A stretch of 56,841 nucleotides of DNA from Clostridiaceae bacterium HSG29. GTDB taxonomy: Bacteria > Bacillota > Clostridia > Peptostreptococcales > Acidaminobacteraceae. The notes beneath the pieces were generated by a model, which did no database searches, was not told the origin of the DNA, and saw only the letters and a list, made by a program, of their open reading frames with translations. A program made the translations under genes and the position numbers. Location of the stretch: the NCBI GenBank assembly GCA_030377915.1, contig JAUCFZ010000002.1, forward strand, positions 1 to 56,841, written 5' to 3'. Shown here piece after piece: positions 8,721 through 16,362 of the stretch; the stretch's first letter is position 1, and each line of letters starts with the position of its first letter.

Positions 8721-10322
8721 ATGAAATCGAAATCATATTTAAAAGAATTTTATAAAGATTCATTAATAAATATTAGAAAATTTCTTTTATTAATTTTTTT
8801 AGTTGAGTGTTTATTAATTGTTATAGATGTTTTTTTTGTAACTGAAAATTTAATGTTATTTTTAATAATTCGTGTAATAATTTTCAATGTTTTTTTAGGT
8901 ATTACATACTATTTATCGTTTAAAGAAAATTTTGCCGAAATATTTGAATTGTGTTTAAGCATATTGATTATAATAGCGATTATAAATATAAATGGAATAA
9001 TATTTTTTGGAAAACCTTTAGAAAATGTAAGGTATGAATTCGGATTACTTATTATAATTATGGTGGTATTTTCAATTAGAGCGATATCATCATCAAGGGC
9101 ATTTAACTTAGTATTATTTATTTTTGTAGTATTTAATACTTTAGTAATTATGATGGGTGGATTTACTAAATATAGTGCTATAGATATGAATATAACTATG
9201 ATAATTATGATGGCTTTAGGTTATCTTGAATCAAAGGAAAAAGATAAATTTTTAGAAAAAGAATATGAAGAAAAAATTAAATTAAAAAGAGATTTAGAAT
9301 ATCTTAATTATCATGATATTTTAACTACTTTCTATAATAGAGTGTTTATGAATACTACACTTATTCCAAAGTATAAAGAACTGAATTATCCTATTTCAAT
9401 TATAATAAGTGATATAAATAGTTTGAGGCTGATAAATAGTGCTTTTGGACACAGTGCAGGAGATGATTTGATCATAAATACTGCTAAAATAATTAAATCA
9501 TCTACAGAGTTTATAAAATTAAAAAATGAAAATGATATAACTTTAATAAGAAGTGATGGCGATGAATTTGTTACAGTTATTGAAAATTCATTCGAAAATA
9601 CAATAGATGATTTTATTATAGCTATTAATGAAAATATAGAAAAAGAAATTAATCAATTAAAGCCTAGTCTTTCTTTAGGATCTATATATTTAGAAAAAAG
9701 ACCCGAAAATATTAAAGATATATTTGAGGAATTGCAAAAAAGATTGATTAGAAATAAATTGATTTCTTCTAAAAGTCAAAAAAGTCATGTATTAGAGGTA
9801 TTAAAAGGTACTTTAAAAGAAAAAACACATGAAACTGAAAAGCATATTGTAAGAATTGCAAAATTATCTTTTGAAGTAGGTAAAAAACTTAATTTACCAA
9901 ACGATATTTTAGATGATTTAGTATTAGCTTCGACATTACATGATATAGGAAAAATAGCTATTCCGATAGATATTTTAGAAAAACCAGGAAAACTGGATAA
10001 TGATGAATGGGAAATTATAAAAGAGCATCCGCAGATTGGTTATAGAATTGCATTATCGGTTGATGAATTTTCACATGTTTCTAGATATATTTTATATCAT
10101 CATGAAAAATATGATGGAAGTGGATATCCGGAGGGTTTAAAAGGAGAAAATATACCTTTAATATCGAGGATAATTTCAGTTACAGACTCTTTTGATGTTA
10201 TGACAAATGAAAGACCTTATAAAAAAGCTATGGATGAATCTAAGGCTGTAGAAGAGTTAATAAGATGTTCAGGAACACAATTTGATCCTAAAATTGTTGA
10301 AGTACTTATAGAAATTCTTTAG
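8721..10322 (+). CDS. Membrane GGDEF(degenerate)/HD-GYP cyclic-di-GMP phosphodiesterase
   Basis: 533 aa. The N-terminal part (about 15-175) is a block of five or six hydrophobic helices, followed by a GGDEF-family domain (about 195-330) and an HD-GYP domain (about 350-533). The cyclase signature is changed to SDGDEF, so synthesis is doubtful and the domain may be regulatory. The phosphodiesterase part is complete: LHDIGKIAIP, HHEKYDGSGYPEGLKGENIP and ISRIISVTDSFDVMT. It is last in the signalling operon, 60 nt after the diguanylate cyclase, with GAGGTGATAT before the start, so cyclase and phosphodiesterase are encoded side by side. Confidence 0.92.
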   Translation: MKSKSYLKEFYKDSLINIRKFLLLIFLVECLLIVIDVFFVTENLMLFLIIRVIIFNVFLGITYYLSFKENFAEIFELCLSILIIIAIININGIIFFGKPLENVRYEFGLLIIIMVVFSIRAISSSRAFNLVLFIFVVFNTLVIMMGGFTKYSAIDMNITMIIMMALGYLESKEKDKFLEKEYEEKIKLKRDLEYLNYHDILTTFYNRVFMNTTLIPKYKELNYPISIIISDINSLRLINSAFGHSAGDDLIINTAKIIKSSTEFIKLKNENDITLIRSDGDEFVTVIENSFENTIDDFIIAINENIEKEINQLKPSLSLGSIYLEKRPENIKDIFEELQKRLIRNKLISSKSQKSHVLEVLKGTLKEKTHETEKHIVRIAKLSFEVGKKLNLPNDILDDLVLASTLHDIGKIAIPIDILEKPGKLDNDEWEIIKEHPQIGYRIALSVDEFSHVSRYILYHHEKYDGSGYPEGLKGENIPLISRIISVTDSFDVMTNERPYKKAMDESKAVEELIRCSGTQFDPKIVEVLIEIL

Positions 10323-10352
10323 TATAGATAGATTTTATTAATGCAAAGAATT

Positions 10353-10390
10353 AAAATGGAACGGTTTTTATTAAAAGCGTTCCATTTTAG
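10353..10390. terminator. Bidirectional terminator between convergent genes
   Basis: A perfect 11-bp inverted repeat (AAAATGGAACG at 10353-10363, complement at 10378-10388) has a 14-nt loop and AT-rich flanks. It lies between the end of the HD-GYP gene and the end of the opposing amidohydrolase gene and can serve both. Confidence 0.7.
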
Positions 10391-10433
10391 TGCAAAGGAA
10401 GCATAATAATCTATCCTTATCATTCGGAAGAAA

Positions 10434-11990
10434 TTAAATATTAATTCCATTTACGTAAGTATCAACAATATTAATAGTTTTAATTTTCTTTTCATTAATT
10501 TCTAAAATATTTTTATCAATTATGGTAAAATCTGCCTGCATTCCAATATCTAAGCTTCCTTTTTTATTTTCCATTCTTTCAGCATAAGCACTTCCAATGG
10601 TATAAAATTTAAGAGCTTTTTTAACATCTATTTTTTGTTCTGGTAGAAAACCATTTAACGGATATCCATTTAAATCTGTTCTATTTACAGCAAGATGAAT
10701 TCCGAGTATAGGACTAACCTTATCGACAGGAGCGTCAGATCCAAAAGCAATGTTTATCCCAAGTTCATCCATTGTTTTATAATTATAAGTTTCTTTAGTT
10801 CTCTCAATACCAATTCTATTTTCAACAATATGAATATCATAATCTAAAAAAATTGGCTGAATATGAACTAATATATTACTTTTTTTAATCTCTTTCATTA
10901 ATTTATTTGTTGTTATTTGACAATGAATAATACTATGGCGCATATTTTGATTTCTTGTATTTTTAATTGCATCTATTGCTAGATTAATTGCTCCATCTCC
11001 TATTGCATGGATTGCAACATCAATGTTATTTTCATCTGCAAATTCTACGAGTTCAAATAGTTCCTTTTTCTTATACATTAATATTCCATTATGATTTTCA
11101 TTTAAATAGTTTTCACTTAAATAAGCTGTTTTTGAACCAAGAGAACCATCTAAAAGTATTTTTAGAGGGCCCATATTTAAATGAGAATTGTCATTTGTCA
11201 TTTGGTAGCCTTTTTTAAAATGATTTTTAAAGTTTTTTATATCGCCGAACATAGATTGCTCATAAATTTTTATTGGAAAATCATTTTTAATTTCATTTAA
11301 TGCATCAAAGATTCTATCATTGTATTTTTGAGGAAACATGCACAAATCATCACTTTGCACGGAAGTTATCCCTTTTTTTCTTACGTATTTAGCAGCTTCA
11401 ATTAAATGTTTTTTGATTTCATTCTTTGAAGGAACTGGTAATTTATTTAAAAGCACACTTTTTCCGTTTTCTTTTAAAATACCTGTCTCAAGGTTTATCT
11501 CGCCACCATCAATATTTAAATTGGATTTATCTATTAAGTCTAGTGCTTTTGAATTTCCTGTTAAAATATGATAACAGGCTCTGGTAAATACTATTGGAAT
11601 TTCTTTAGAAATTTTATCAAGATCGTTTTTAGTTAACATTCTTTTTTCAATGAAATTTTCTTGTGACCATCCTTTTCCATAAAGGATTTGAGTATGTTTA
11701 TTTTCTTTAATGAATTCTTTCGATTTAAGAATTAATTCATCAATTGATTTCATTTTGGAAAGATCAATTTGATTTAAACTTAGTCCTAATCCTAATAAAT
11801 GCATATGACTATCATTAAAGCCTGGAATTAAAGTGTTTCCTTTTAAATTAATTTTTTCTTCACATTTATTAAGTAAGTTAATATTATAATCGCCTTTATA
11901 TTGAATTAATCCATTTTCAACTATTAACATTTCGATATTTTCATTAAAATTACTTGTATTTATAAATATGCCATTGTAAAAACATTTCAT
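10434..11990 (-). CDS. YtcJ-like amidohydrolase (amidohydrolase family 3)
   Basis: A 518-aa metal-dependent hydrolase. The metal-binding HxH is in GFNDSHMHLLGLG near residue 65. Further family segments are LLDGSLGSKTAYL, IHAIGDGAINLAIDA, HCQI and FGSDAPVDKVSPILGI, and the C-terminal end returns to the small beta domain with GSLDIGMQADFTIIDK. YtcJ-like enzymes are annotated broadly as N-substituted formamide or exoenzyme-like hydrolases; the substrate here cannot be told. It is a single gene convergent with the signalling operon and divergent from the uracil permease. AAGGTG precedes the start on the minus strand. Confidence 0.88.
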   Translation of the reverse strand: MKCFYNGIFINTSNFNENIEMLIVENGLIQYKGDYNINLLNKCEEKINLKGNTLIPGFNDSHMHLLGLGLSLNQIDLSKMKSIDELILKSKEFIKENKHTQILYGKGWSQENFIEKRMLTKNDLDKISKEIPIVFTRACYHILTGNSKALDLIDKSNLNIDGGEINLETGILKENGKSVLLNKLPVPSKNEIKKHLIEAAKYVRKKGITSVQSDDLCMFPQKYNDRIFDALNEIKNDFPIKIYEQSMFGDIKNFKNHFKKGYQMTNDNSHLNMGPLKILLDGSLGSKTAYLSENYLNENHNGILMYKKKELFELVEFADENNIDVAIHAIGDGAINLAIDAIKNTRNQNMRHSIIHCQITTNKLMKEIKKSNILVHIQPIFLDYDIHIVENRIGIERTKETYNYKTMDELGINIAFGSDAPVDKVSPILGIHLAVNRTDLNGYPLNGFLPEQKIDVKKALKFYTIGSAYAERMENKKGSLDIGMQADFTIIDKNILEINEKKIKTINIVDTYVNGINI

Positions 11991-12017
11991 TTTACACCTT
12001 CTTTATATTTTTCTTGC

Positions 12018-12023
12018 ATTATA
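12018..12023 (-). promoter_or_regulatory. Possible -10 box of the amidohydrolase gene
   Basis: On the minus strand a perfect TATAAT lies 27 nt before the start codon. No good -35 is visible, so only the -10 is reported. Confidence 0.4.
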
Positions 12024-12149
12024 TCATATTCAGTGTTAAAATAATAAAAATTGATAAAATCTTTAAATGAATACGAGATATTCATAAGGAAAAATATTTA
12101 GTGATTTCTTATGCATATTAGTATATAGAGATTTTTTTTTTGAAGATAA

Positions 12150-12179
12150 CTTTTAAAATAATCCAGTGAGATTAAAAAG
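12150..12179 (+). promoter_or_regulatory. Probable PyrR-binding hairpin overlapping the ribosome site of the uracil permease
   Basis: The 14-mer AATCCAGTGAGATT (12160-12173) matches the PyrR-binding consensus ARUCCNGNGAGGYU at all positions but one. The changed position turns a U-G into a U-A pair, so the fold is kept. The predicted fold has a lower stem of five pairs (12150-12154 with 12175-12179), a 5' AAAA bulge, an upper stem of five pairs and the hexaloop CAGUGA. The lower stem includes the first G of the AAAAAGGAGG ribosome site before the ATG at 12189. Binding of a UMP-loaded PyrR would then limit ribosome access. Sequence and fold are seen; the regulation is inferred. Confidence 0.65.
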
Positions 12180-12188
12180 GAGGAACAA

Positions 12189-13436
12189 ATGACTACTAAA
12201 GTAAATGTATTAAAAAAAGAAGGAATTATTTATCATTTAATGGATATAAAAAACGTGGTGTTAGGTCTTCAACATTTAATAGCAATGTTTGGAGCAACAG
12301 TATTAGTACCAATATTAACAGGGTTTGATCCATCGGTTGCGCTTTTTTCGGCAGGTGTAGGAACTTTAATATTTCATCAAGTAACAGATAAAAAAGTACC
12401 AGTGTTTTTAGGATCATCTTTTGCTTTTATTCCATTAATAATTGCAGTTAAAGAAATGTTTAATGGTGATTTGGCATATGCGCAGGGTGGAATAGTAGTA
12501 GCAGGTTTAATTTATGTAATGCTTTCATTCTTTGTTAAAAAAGTTGGAATTAAAAAAATAAATGAAATATTACCACCACAAGTAGTAGGTCCAATGATTA
12601 TAGTAATTGGTCTTAACCTTATTCCAGTAGCTTATGGAATGGCTTCAGTAAATTTCATGTTAGCAGGAATTACACTTTTCACAGCATTGTTTATTAATTT
12701 CTTTGCTAAAGGTTATCCAAAGCAATTAACGATTTTAGGTGGAGTTGTAGCAGGATATTTAGTAGCGACTCTAATGGGATTAGTTGATACATCAATAGTT
12801 GCACAAACAAGTTGGGTTTCAGTTCCAAATTTCACATTACCTAAATTTTCTCTACAAGCTATACTAATTATTGCGCCAGTAGTGTTAGCTGTATTTATGG
12901 AGCATGTTGGAGATATTACAACTAATGGAGCAGTTGTTGGCAAAAACTTTATTGAAGATCCAGGTTTAAATAAAACTCTTTTAGGAGATGGTTTAGCTAC
13001 AATGTTCGCTGGTTTTGTTGGAGGTCCTGCAAATACGACTTATGGTGAAAATACAGGAGTTTTGGCAATTACTAAAAATTATAATCCAGTAATTTTAAGA
13101 ATTGCAGCAATATTTGCGATTGTGCTTGCATTAGTATCAAAAGTTGGATCAACTTTAAAAACAATTCCAGTACCTGTAATGGGAGGAATAAGTTTAATGT
13201 TATTCTCAATGATAGCTATCATTGGTGTAAAAACAATAAAAGATAATAAAGTAGAAATGAATATTAAAAATATAATAGTAATGGCAACAATATTGACTTT
13301 AGGATTTGGTGGAAAATATATAGAAGCTAAATTTGGGATTACTTTAGGAATACCTGTAAATGAAAATATAGCAATTAATGGTTTAAGTTTTGCAGCAATT
13401 GCAGGAGTAGTAGTAAATAAAATATTGAATAAGTAA
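12189..13436 (+). CDS. uraA: Uracil permease (NCS2/nucleobase-cation symporter family)
   Basis: A 415-aa integral membrane transporter with about 12-14 hydrophobic helices. Family signatures include the N-terminal LGLQHLIAMFGATVLVPILTG, VPVFLGSSFAFI, the proton-relay region MEHVGDITTNG and the substrate segment GGPANTTYGENTGVLAITKNY. These match the UraA/PyrP branch rather than the xanthine/urate branch. The probable PyrR hairpin at its ribosome site agrees with a pyrimidine substrate. AAAAAGGAGG lies 5 nt before the ATG. It imports uracil, presumably for salvage; no other pyrimidine gene is in the window. Confidence 0.92.
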   Translation: MTTKVNVLKKEGIIYHLMDIKNVVLGLQHLIAMFGATVLVPILTGFDPSVALFSAGVGTLIFHQVTDKKVPVFLGSSFAFIPLIIAVKEMFNGDLAYAQGGIVVAGLIYVMLSFFVKKVGIKKINEILPPQVVGPMIIVIGLNLIPVAYGMASVNFMLAGITLFTALFINFFAKGYPKQLTILGGVVAGYLVATLMGLVDTSIVAQTSWVSVPNFTLPKFSLQAILIIAPVVLAVFMEHVGDITTNGAVVGKNFIEDPGLNKTLLGDGLATMFAGFVGGPANTTYGENTGVLAITKNYNPVILRIAAIFAIVLALVSKVGSTLKTIPVPVMGGISLMLFSMIAIIGVKTIKDNKVEMNIKNIIVMATILTLGFGGKYIEAKFGITLGIPVNENIAINGLSFAAIAGVVVNKILNK

Positions 13437-13440
13437 TTTA

Positions 13441-13463
13441 GCGCCCTTAAGGGGCGTTTTTTT
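13441..13463 (+). terminator. Terminator after uraA
   Basis: A GC-rich stem (CGCCC with GGGCG) and a TTAAG loop are followed by seven T. Confidence 0.88.
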
Positions 13464-13464
13464 G

Positions 13465-13493
13465 TTGTAGCAATTAACTAGATAATGTATAAT
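13465..13493 (+). promoter_or_regulatory. Promoter of the small membrane protein/dapF operon
   Basis: TTGTAG (13465-13470), a 17-nt spacer and a perfect TATAAT (13488-13493) lie directly after the uraA terminator. Confidence 0.65.
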
Positions 13494-13525
13494 GAAACAT
13501 ATATGGGTATGAGGAGATAATAAAT

Positions 13526-13792
13526 ATGAAAAGAAAAAAATTTATTTATGCTAGACTTATTATAGCTTTATTTTTTCTGATTTCAATGTTTGTTATTGTT
13601 TTTTTGAAAGAAAAATATAAAATTTCACCTAAAGACATTGGATATGTTGGTAGTTTTATGGTTGCAATATATGCTTTTATTTATGGGATTGAAAATATAA
13701 TTTTAAGAAAATATAATTTAGGAGTGTTTTTAATGGTATTTTCAATTATTATATTCATTATGAATATATATATGATAAAGGTTGTGATATGA
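13526..13792 (+). CDS. Small membrane protein of unknown function
   Basis: 88 aa with three hydrophobic helices (about 8-27, 38-57 and 66-86) and a basic N-terminus (MKRKKF). I recognise no family. GAGGAGATAATAA precedes the start. It is the first gene of a tight operon: its TGA overlaps the ATG of the next gene in ATGA. Its position before an isomerase-like gene and dapF gives no clear function. Confidence 0.75.
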   Translation: MKRKKFIYARLIIALFFLISMFVIVFLKEKYKISPKDIGYVGSFMVAIYAFIYGIENIILRKYNLGVFLMVFSIIIFIMNIYMIKVVI

Positions 13793-14667
13793 TGAGTTCA
13801 AATTTTGGAATTAATAATGTGAATCTTTCTATTGAAGAAATAATTGATAGAAAAATAAAACGTGTCGAAGTATGTTTAGGTAGCAGATGTGAGTATGAGG
13901 ATTGTTTGATTAGCGCATTAGATACTATTGAAAAATGCGAAGCAAATGATATTAAATATAGTATACATTTACCTTTATATGTTTTTGATTGGTATGAATA
14001 CGATTATTTAGATGCTTTTTATTTGAGTAAAGATGATGATTTAAGAGAAACTTCATTTAAACTCTTAGAAGAAAATTTAAAAAGAACTGCAGTAATGAAC
14101 GCTGAATATTTAGTAATTCACTTTCCAGGGATAAATCATAATGATACAGATTTTAATGACTTTGACGGGTTCTTAAATAAATCCTTAAAGAGAGTTAATG
14201 ATTTAGCAATAAAATATGATAGTAAAATACTTTTAGAATATTTTGGATCAAATATAATGTTCAATGATTATAATGAATGGATTGAAAAAATACCAAAATA
14301 TTCAAATTTAGGTGTTTTAGTTGACACTGGGCATTTATATTTTGCTTCAAAACTTGTAGGATTTAATTTTGAAGAAGCTTTTGAAATTTTAAAAAAAGAA
14401 GTATTTGCATTTCATTTTTGGACTACTAAAGGTCAAGAATATTATATGAATAATAAATTTTATAAAAGATATCATCATATTATTCCAAATATTAATCAGA
14501 GAAAAGCAGATGATTGGGCTTTTGATGTTGAGGAAATATTTAATCAAATGATTGAAGAAAACAAACCTATTATTATTGAAGCTTCAAATTCTTATAAAGG
14601 GCATGAGTATTTTCTTGAAAGTTTAGATGGCATGCTAAATCTTTATAGGGAAAGGTGTATTAAATGA
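13789..14667 (+). CDS. TIM-barrel sugar phosphate isomerase/epimerase-like protein (AP endonuclease 2 superfamily)
   Basis: 292 aa. The pattern of beta strands ending in metal ligands fits xylose-isomerase-like TIM barrels: SIHLPLYVFD, YLVIHFPGINHND, KILLEYFGSN, LGVLVDTGHLYFAS, VFAFHFWTTKGQEYY and a C-terminal PIIIEASN. The substrate cannot be told; relatives include sugar isomerases, epimerases and endonuclease IV. The start ATG overlaps the stop of the upstream gene, and a second ATG follows at 13792. The stop overlaps the dapF start in ATGA, so translation is coupled. Confidence 0.75.
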   Translation: MMSSNFGINNVNLSIEEIIDRKIKRVEVCLGSRCEYEDCLISALDTIEKCEANDIKYSIHLPLYVFDWYEYDYLDAFYLSKDDDLRETSFKLLEENLKRTAVMNAEYLVIHFPGINHNDTDFNDFDGFLNKSLKRVNDLAIKYDSKILLEYFGSNIMFNDYNEWIEKIPKYSNLGVLVDTGHLYFASKLVGFNFEEAFEILKKEVFAFHFWTTKGQEYYMNNKFYKRYHHIIPNINQRKADDWAFDVEEIFNQMIEENKPIIIEASNSYKGHEYFLESLDGMLNLYRERCIK

Positions 14668-15479
14668 AATTTTCAAAATATCATGGGACAGGAAATGATT
14701 TTATATTAATTGATTATATTTCTAGTGAATTTGATTATAGCGGTTTTGCAATAAAGATTTGCAATAGACATAAAGGTGTTGGAGCAGACGGATTAATGTA
14801 TTATTCGGAATCTGATAAAGCAGATATTATGATGAACTATATAAATAGTGATGGTTCGATTGGAGAGATGTGTGGCAATGGAATTAGATGTTTTGTAAGA
14901 TTTTTATCTGATAATAATGTAATTTCTAAAAAGAATTTTAAAGTGGAGACTTTAGCAGGAATAATGGATGTTACAATAATTGATGATATAAATATTATGA
15001 TTAATATGGGCGAAAGAACTTTAGAGTCAAAAGATATGCTTAAGAATAATGAAAAACTTATAAATCATGAAATAAATGTAAAAGATAGAAAATTTATTAT
15101 TACTTCCTTATTATTTGGTGTTCCACATACTGTTATTGAAGTAGATAAAATTACTGAAGAATTAGCACTAAAATATGGTCCAATTCTTGAGAAAAACGAA
15201 ATTTTTAAAAATGGAAGTAATATTAATTTTGTAGAAATAAATGATGAAAATAATATTTCAGTTATAACTTGGGAGCGAGGTGCTGGACTTACTTTATCAT
15301 GTGGAACTGGAAGTTGTGCTGCAGCCATCGTAATGAATGAAAATGGAAAAGTTAATAATGATATTAATGTAAAAGTTTTAGGTGGAAAATTAAATGTTAA
15401 GCTTGATAAAGACGTATTTTTAACTGGAGAAGCGATTAAAATTTGCGATGGGAGCTTTTATGGGAAATATATTATTTAA
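14664..15479 (+). CDS. dapF: Diaminopimelate epimerase
   Basis: 271 aa, a normal length. DapF interconverts LL- and meso-diaminopimelate with two catalytic cysteines used as acid and base. Both are present: MCGNGIRC (Cys about 70) and LSCGTGSC (Cys about 213). The N-terminal FSKYHGTGNDFILIDY is a family hallmark. The product feeds peptidoglycan and lysine synthesis. The start overlaps the preceding stop, and the 3' end overlaps the start of the next gene by 20 nt. Confidence 0.95.
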   Translation: MKFSKYHGTGNDFILIDYISSEFDYSGFAIKICNRHKGVGADGLMYYSESDKADIMMNYINSDGSIGEMCGNGIRCFVRFLSDNNVISKKNFKVETLAGIMDVTIIDDINIMINMGERTLESKDMLKNNEKLINHEINVKDRKFIITSLLFGVPHTVIEVDKITEELALKYGPILEKNEIFKNGSNINFVEINDENNISVITWERGAGLTLSCGTGSCAAAIVMNENGKVNNDINVKVLGGKLNVKLDKDVFLTGEAIKICDGSFYGKYII

Positions 15480-16320
15480 TGATAAATGTGAAGTTATAAT
15501 TGATTCTCTGGGAGCTGAATTAAAAAGTTTATTTGATAAGGAAAATAAAATAGAATATATTTGGCAAGCTGATAAAGCTTATTGGGCAAAAAGTTCACCT
15601 ACTTTATTTCCATATATTGGGAATGTAAAAAATGATAAATATTCTTTGGATGGCGTTGAATACCAAATGACAAAGCATGGATTTGTTAGAGATAAAGAAT
15701 TTGAATTAGTAGAAAAAAAGAATGAATTTCTTAGTTTTTTATATAAATCAAATGAAAAAACTTTGAAGATGTTTCCATTTAATTTTGAACTTTTTATCAA
15801 TTACTATTTGAAAGAAAAGGAATTAATAATTGAATATATAATTAAGAATTTAAGCGATAGGGAAATGTATTATAATATTGGTGGACATACTGCATATAAT
15901 TTTGACATTGATAAAGGAAATAAATATATTGTTTTTGAAAAAACAGAAAATGAAAAATCATATACTTTTAATTTAGAAAGCGGTTTAACAACAAACAATA
16001 AAATTGAAGTTTTAAATAATCAGAAAGAATTGTTAATTACATATGATCTTTTTAAATATGACACTCTTTTTTTTGAAAAGCTAGAATCAAATTTTTTAAT
16101 TCTTGATAGTAGGGATGAAAACAAACGTATTAAAATTACATTTGCTGATTTTCCATATTTAGCTATTTGGACTCCAAATGCTCCATTTATATGTATTGAG
16201 CCTTGGTATGGAATGACTGATTTTGAAGATTCTATAGATGCTATTGAAAATAAAAAAGGTATATTTATTATAGATGGAAAAAATGAAAAGAAATTAAAAA
16301 CAAAAATTGAGATTTTATAA
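15460..16320 (+). CDS. Aldose 1-epimerase family protein (LacX-like)
   Basis: 286 aa. The sequence resembles the LacX branch of the galactose-mutarotase fold: FNDKCEVIIDSLGAELKSL, YWAKSSPTLFPYIGNV, MTKHGFVRDKEFE (catalytic-type His), YNIGGHTAYN and the C-terminal APFICIEPWYGMTD. Such proteins are predicted to interconvert sugar anomers; the natural substrate is not known. I chose the ATG at 15460 because GGGAG (15450-15454) is well spaced before it. The longer in-frame ATG at 15448 lacks a ribosome site. Confidence 0.82.
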   Translation: MGNILFNDKCEVIIDSLGAELKSLFDKENKIEYIWQADKAYWAKSSPTLFPYIGNVKNDKYSLDGVEYQMTKHGFVRDKEFELVEKKNEFLSFLYKSNEKTLKMFPFNFELFINYYLKEKELIIEYIIKNLSDREMYYNIGGHTAYNFDIDKGNKYIVFEKTENEKSYTFNLESGLTTNNKIEVLNNQKELLITYDLFKYDTLFFEKLESNFLILDSRDENKRIKITFADFPYLAIWTPNAPFICIEPWYGMTDFEDSIDAIENKKGIFIIDGKNEKKLKTKIEIL

Positions 16321-16325
16321 AAAAT

Positions 16326-16362
16326 AAAGCAGAATAATAATTTATTATTTCTGCTTTTTTTA
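16326..16362. terminator. Bidirectional terminator
   Basis: AAAGCAGAATAATAA pairs with TTATTATTTCTGCTTT (one bulge), with T runs on both strands. It lies between the convergent epimerase and histidine kinase genes. Confidence 0.75.

Noticed and set aside
12061-12140. Purine riboswitch before the nucleobase permease
   Set aside because: None of the conserved purine riboswitch loops could be recognised; the PyrR-type hairpin explains the leader better.
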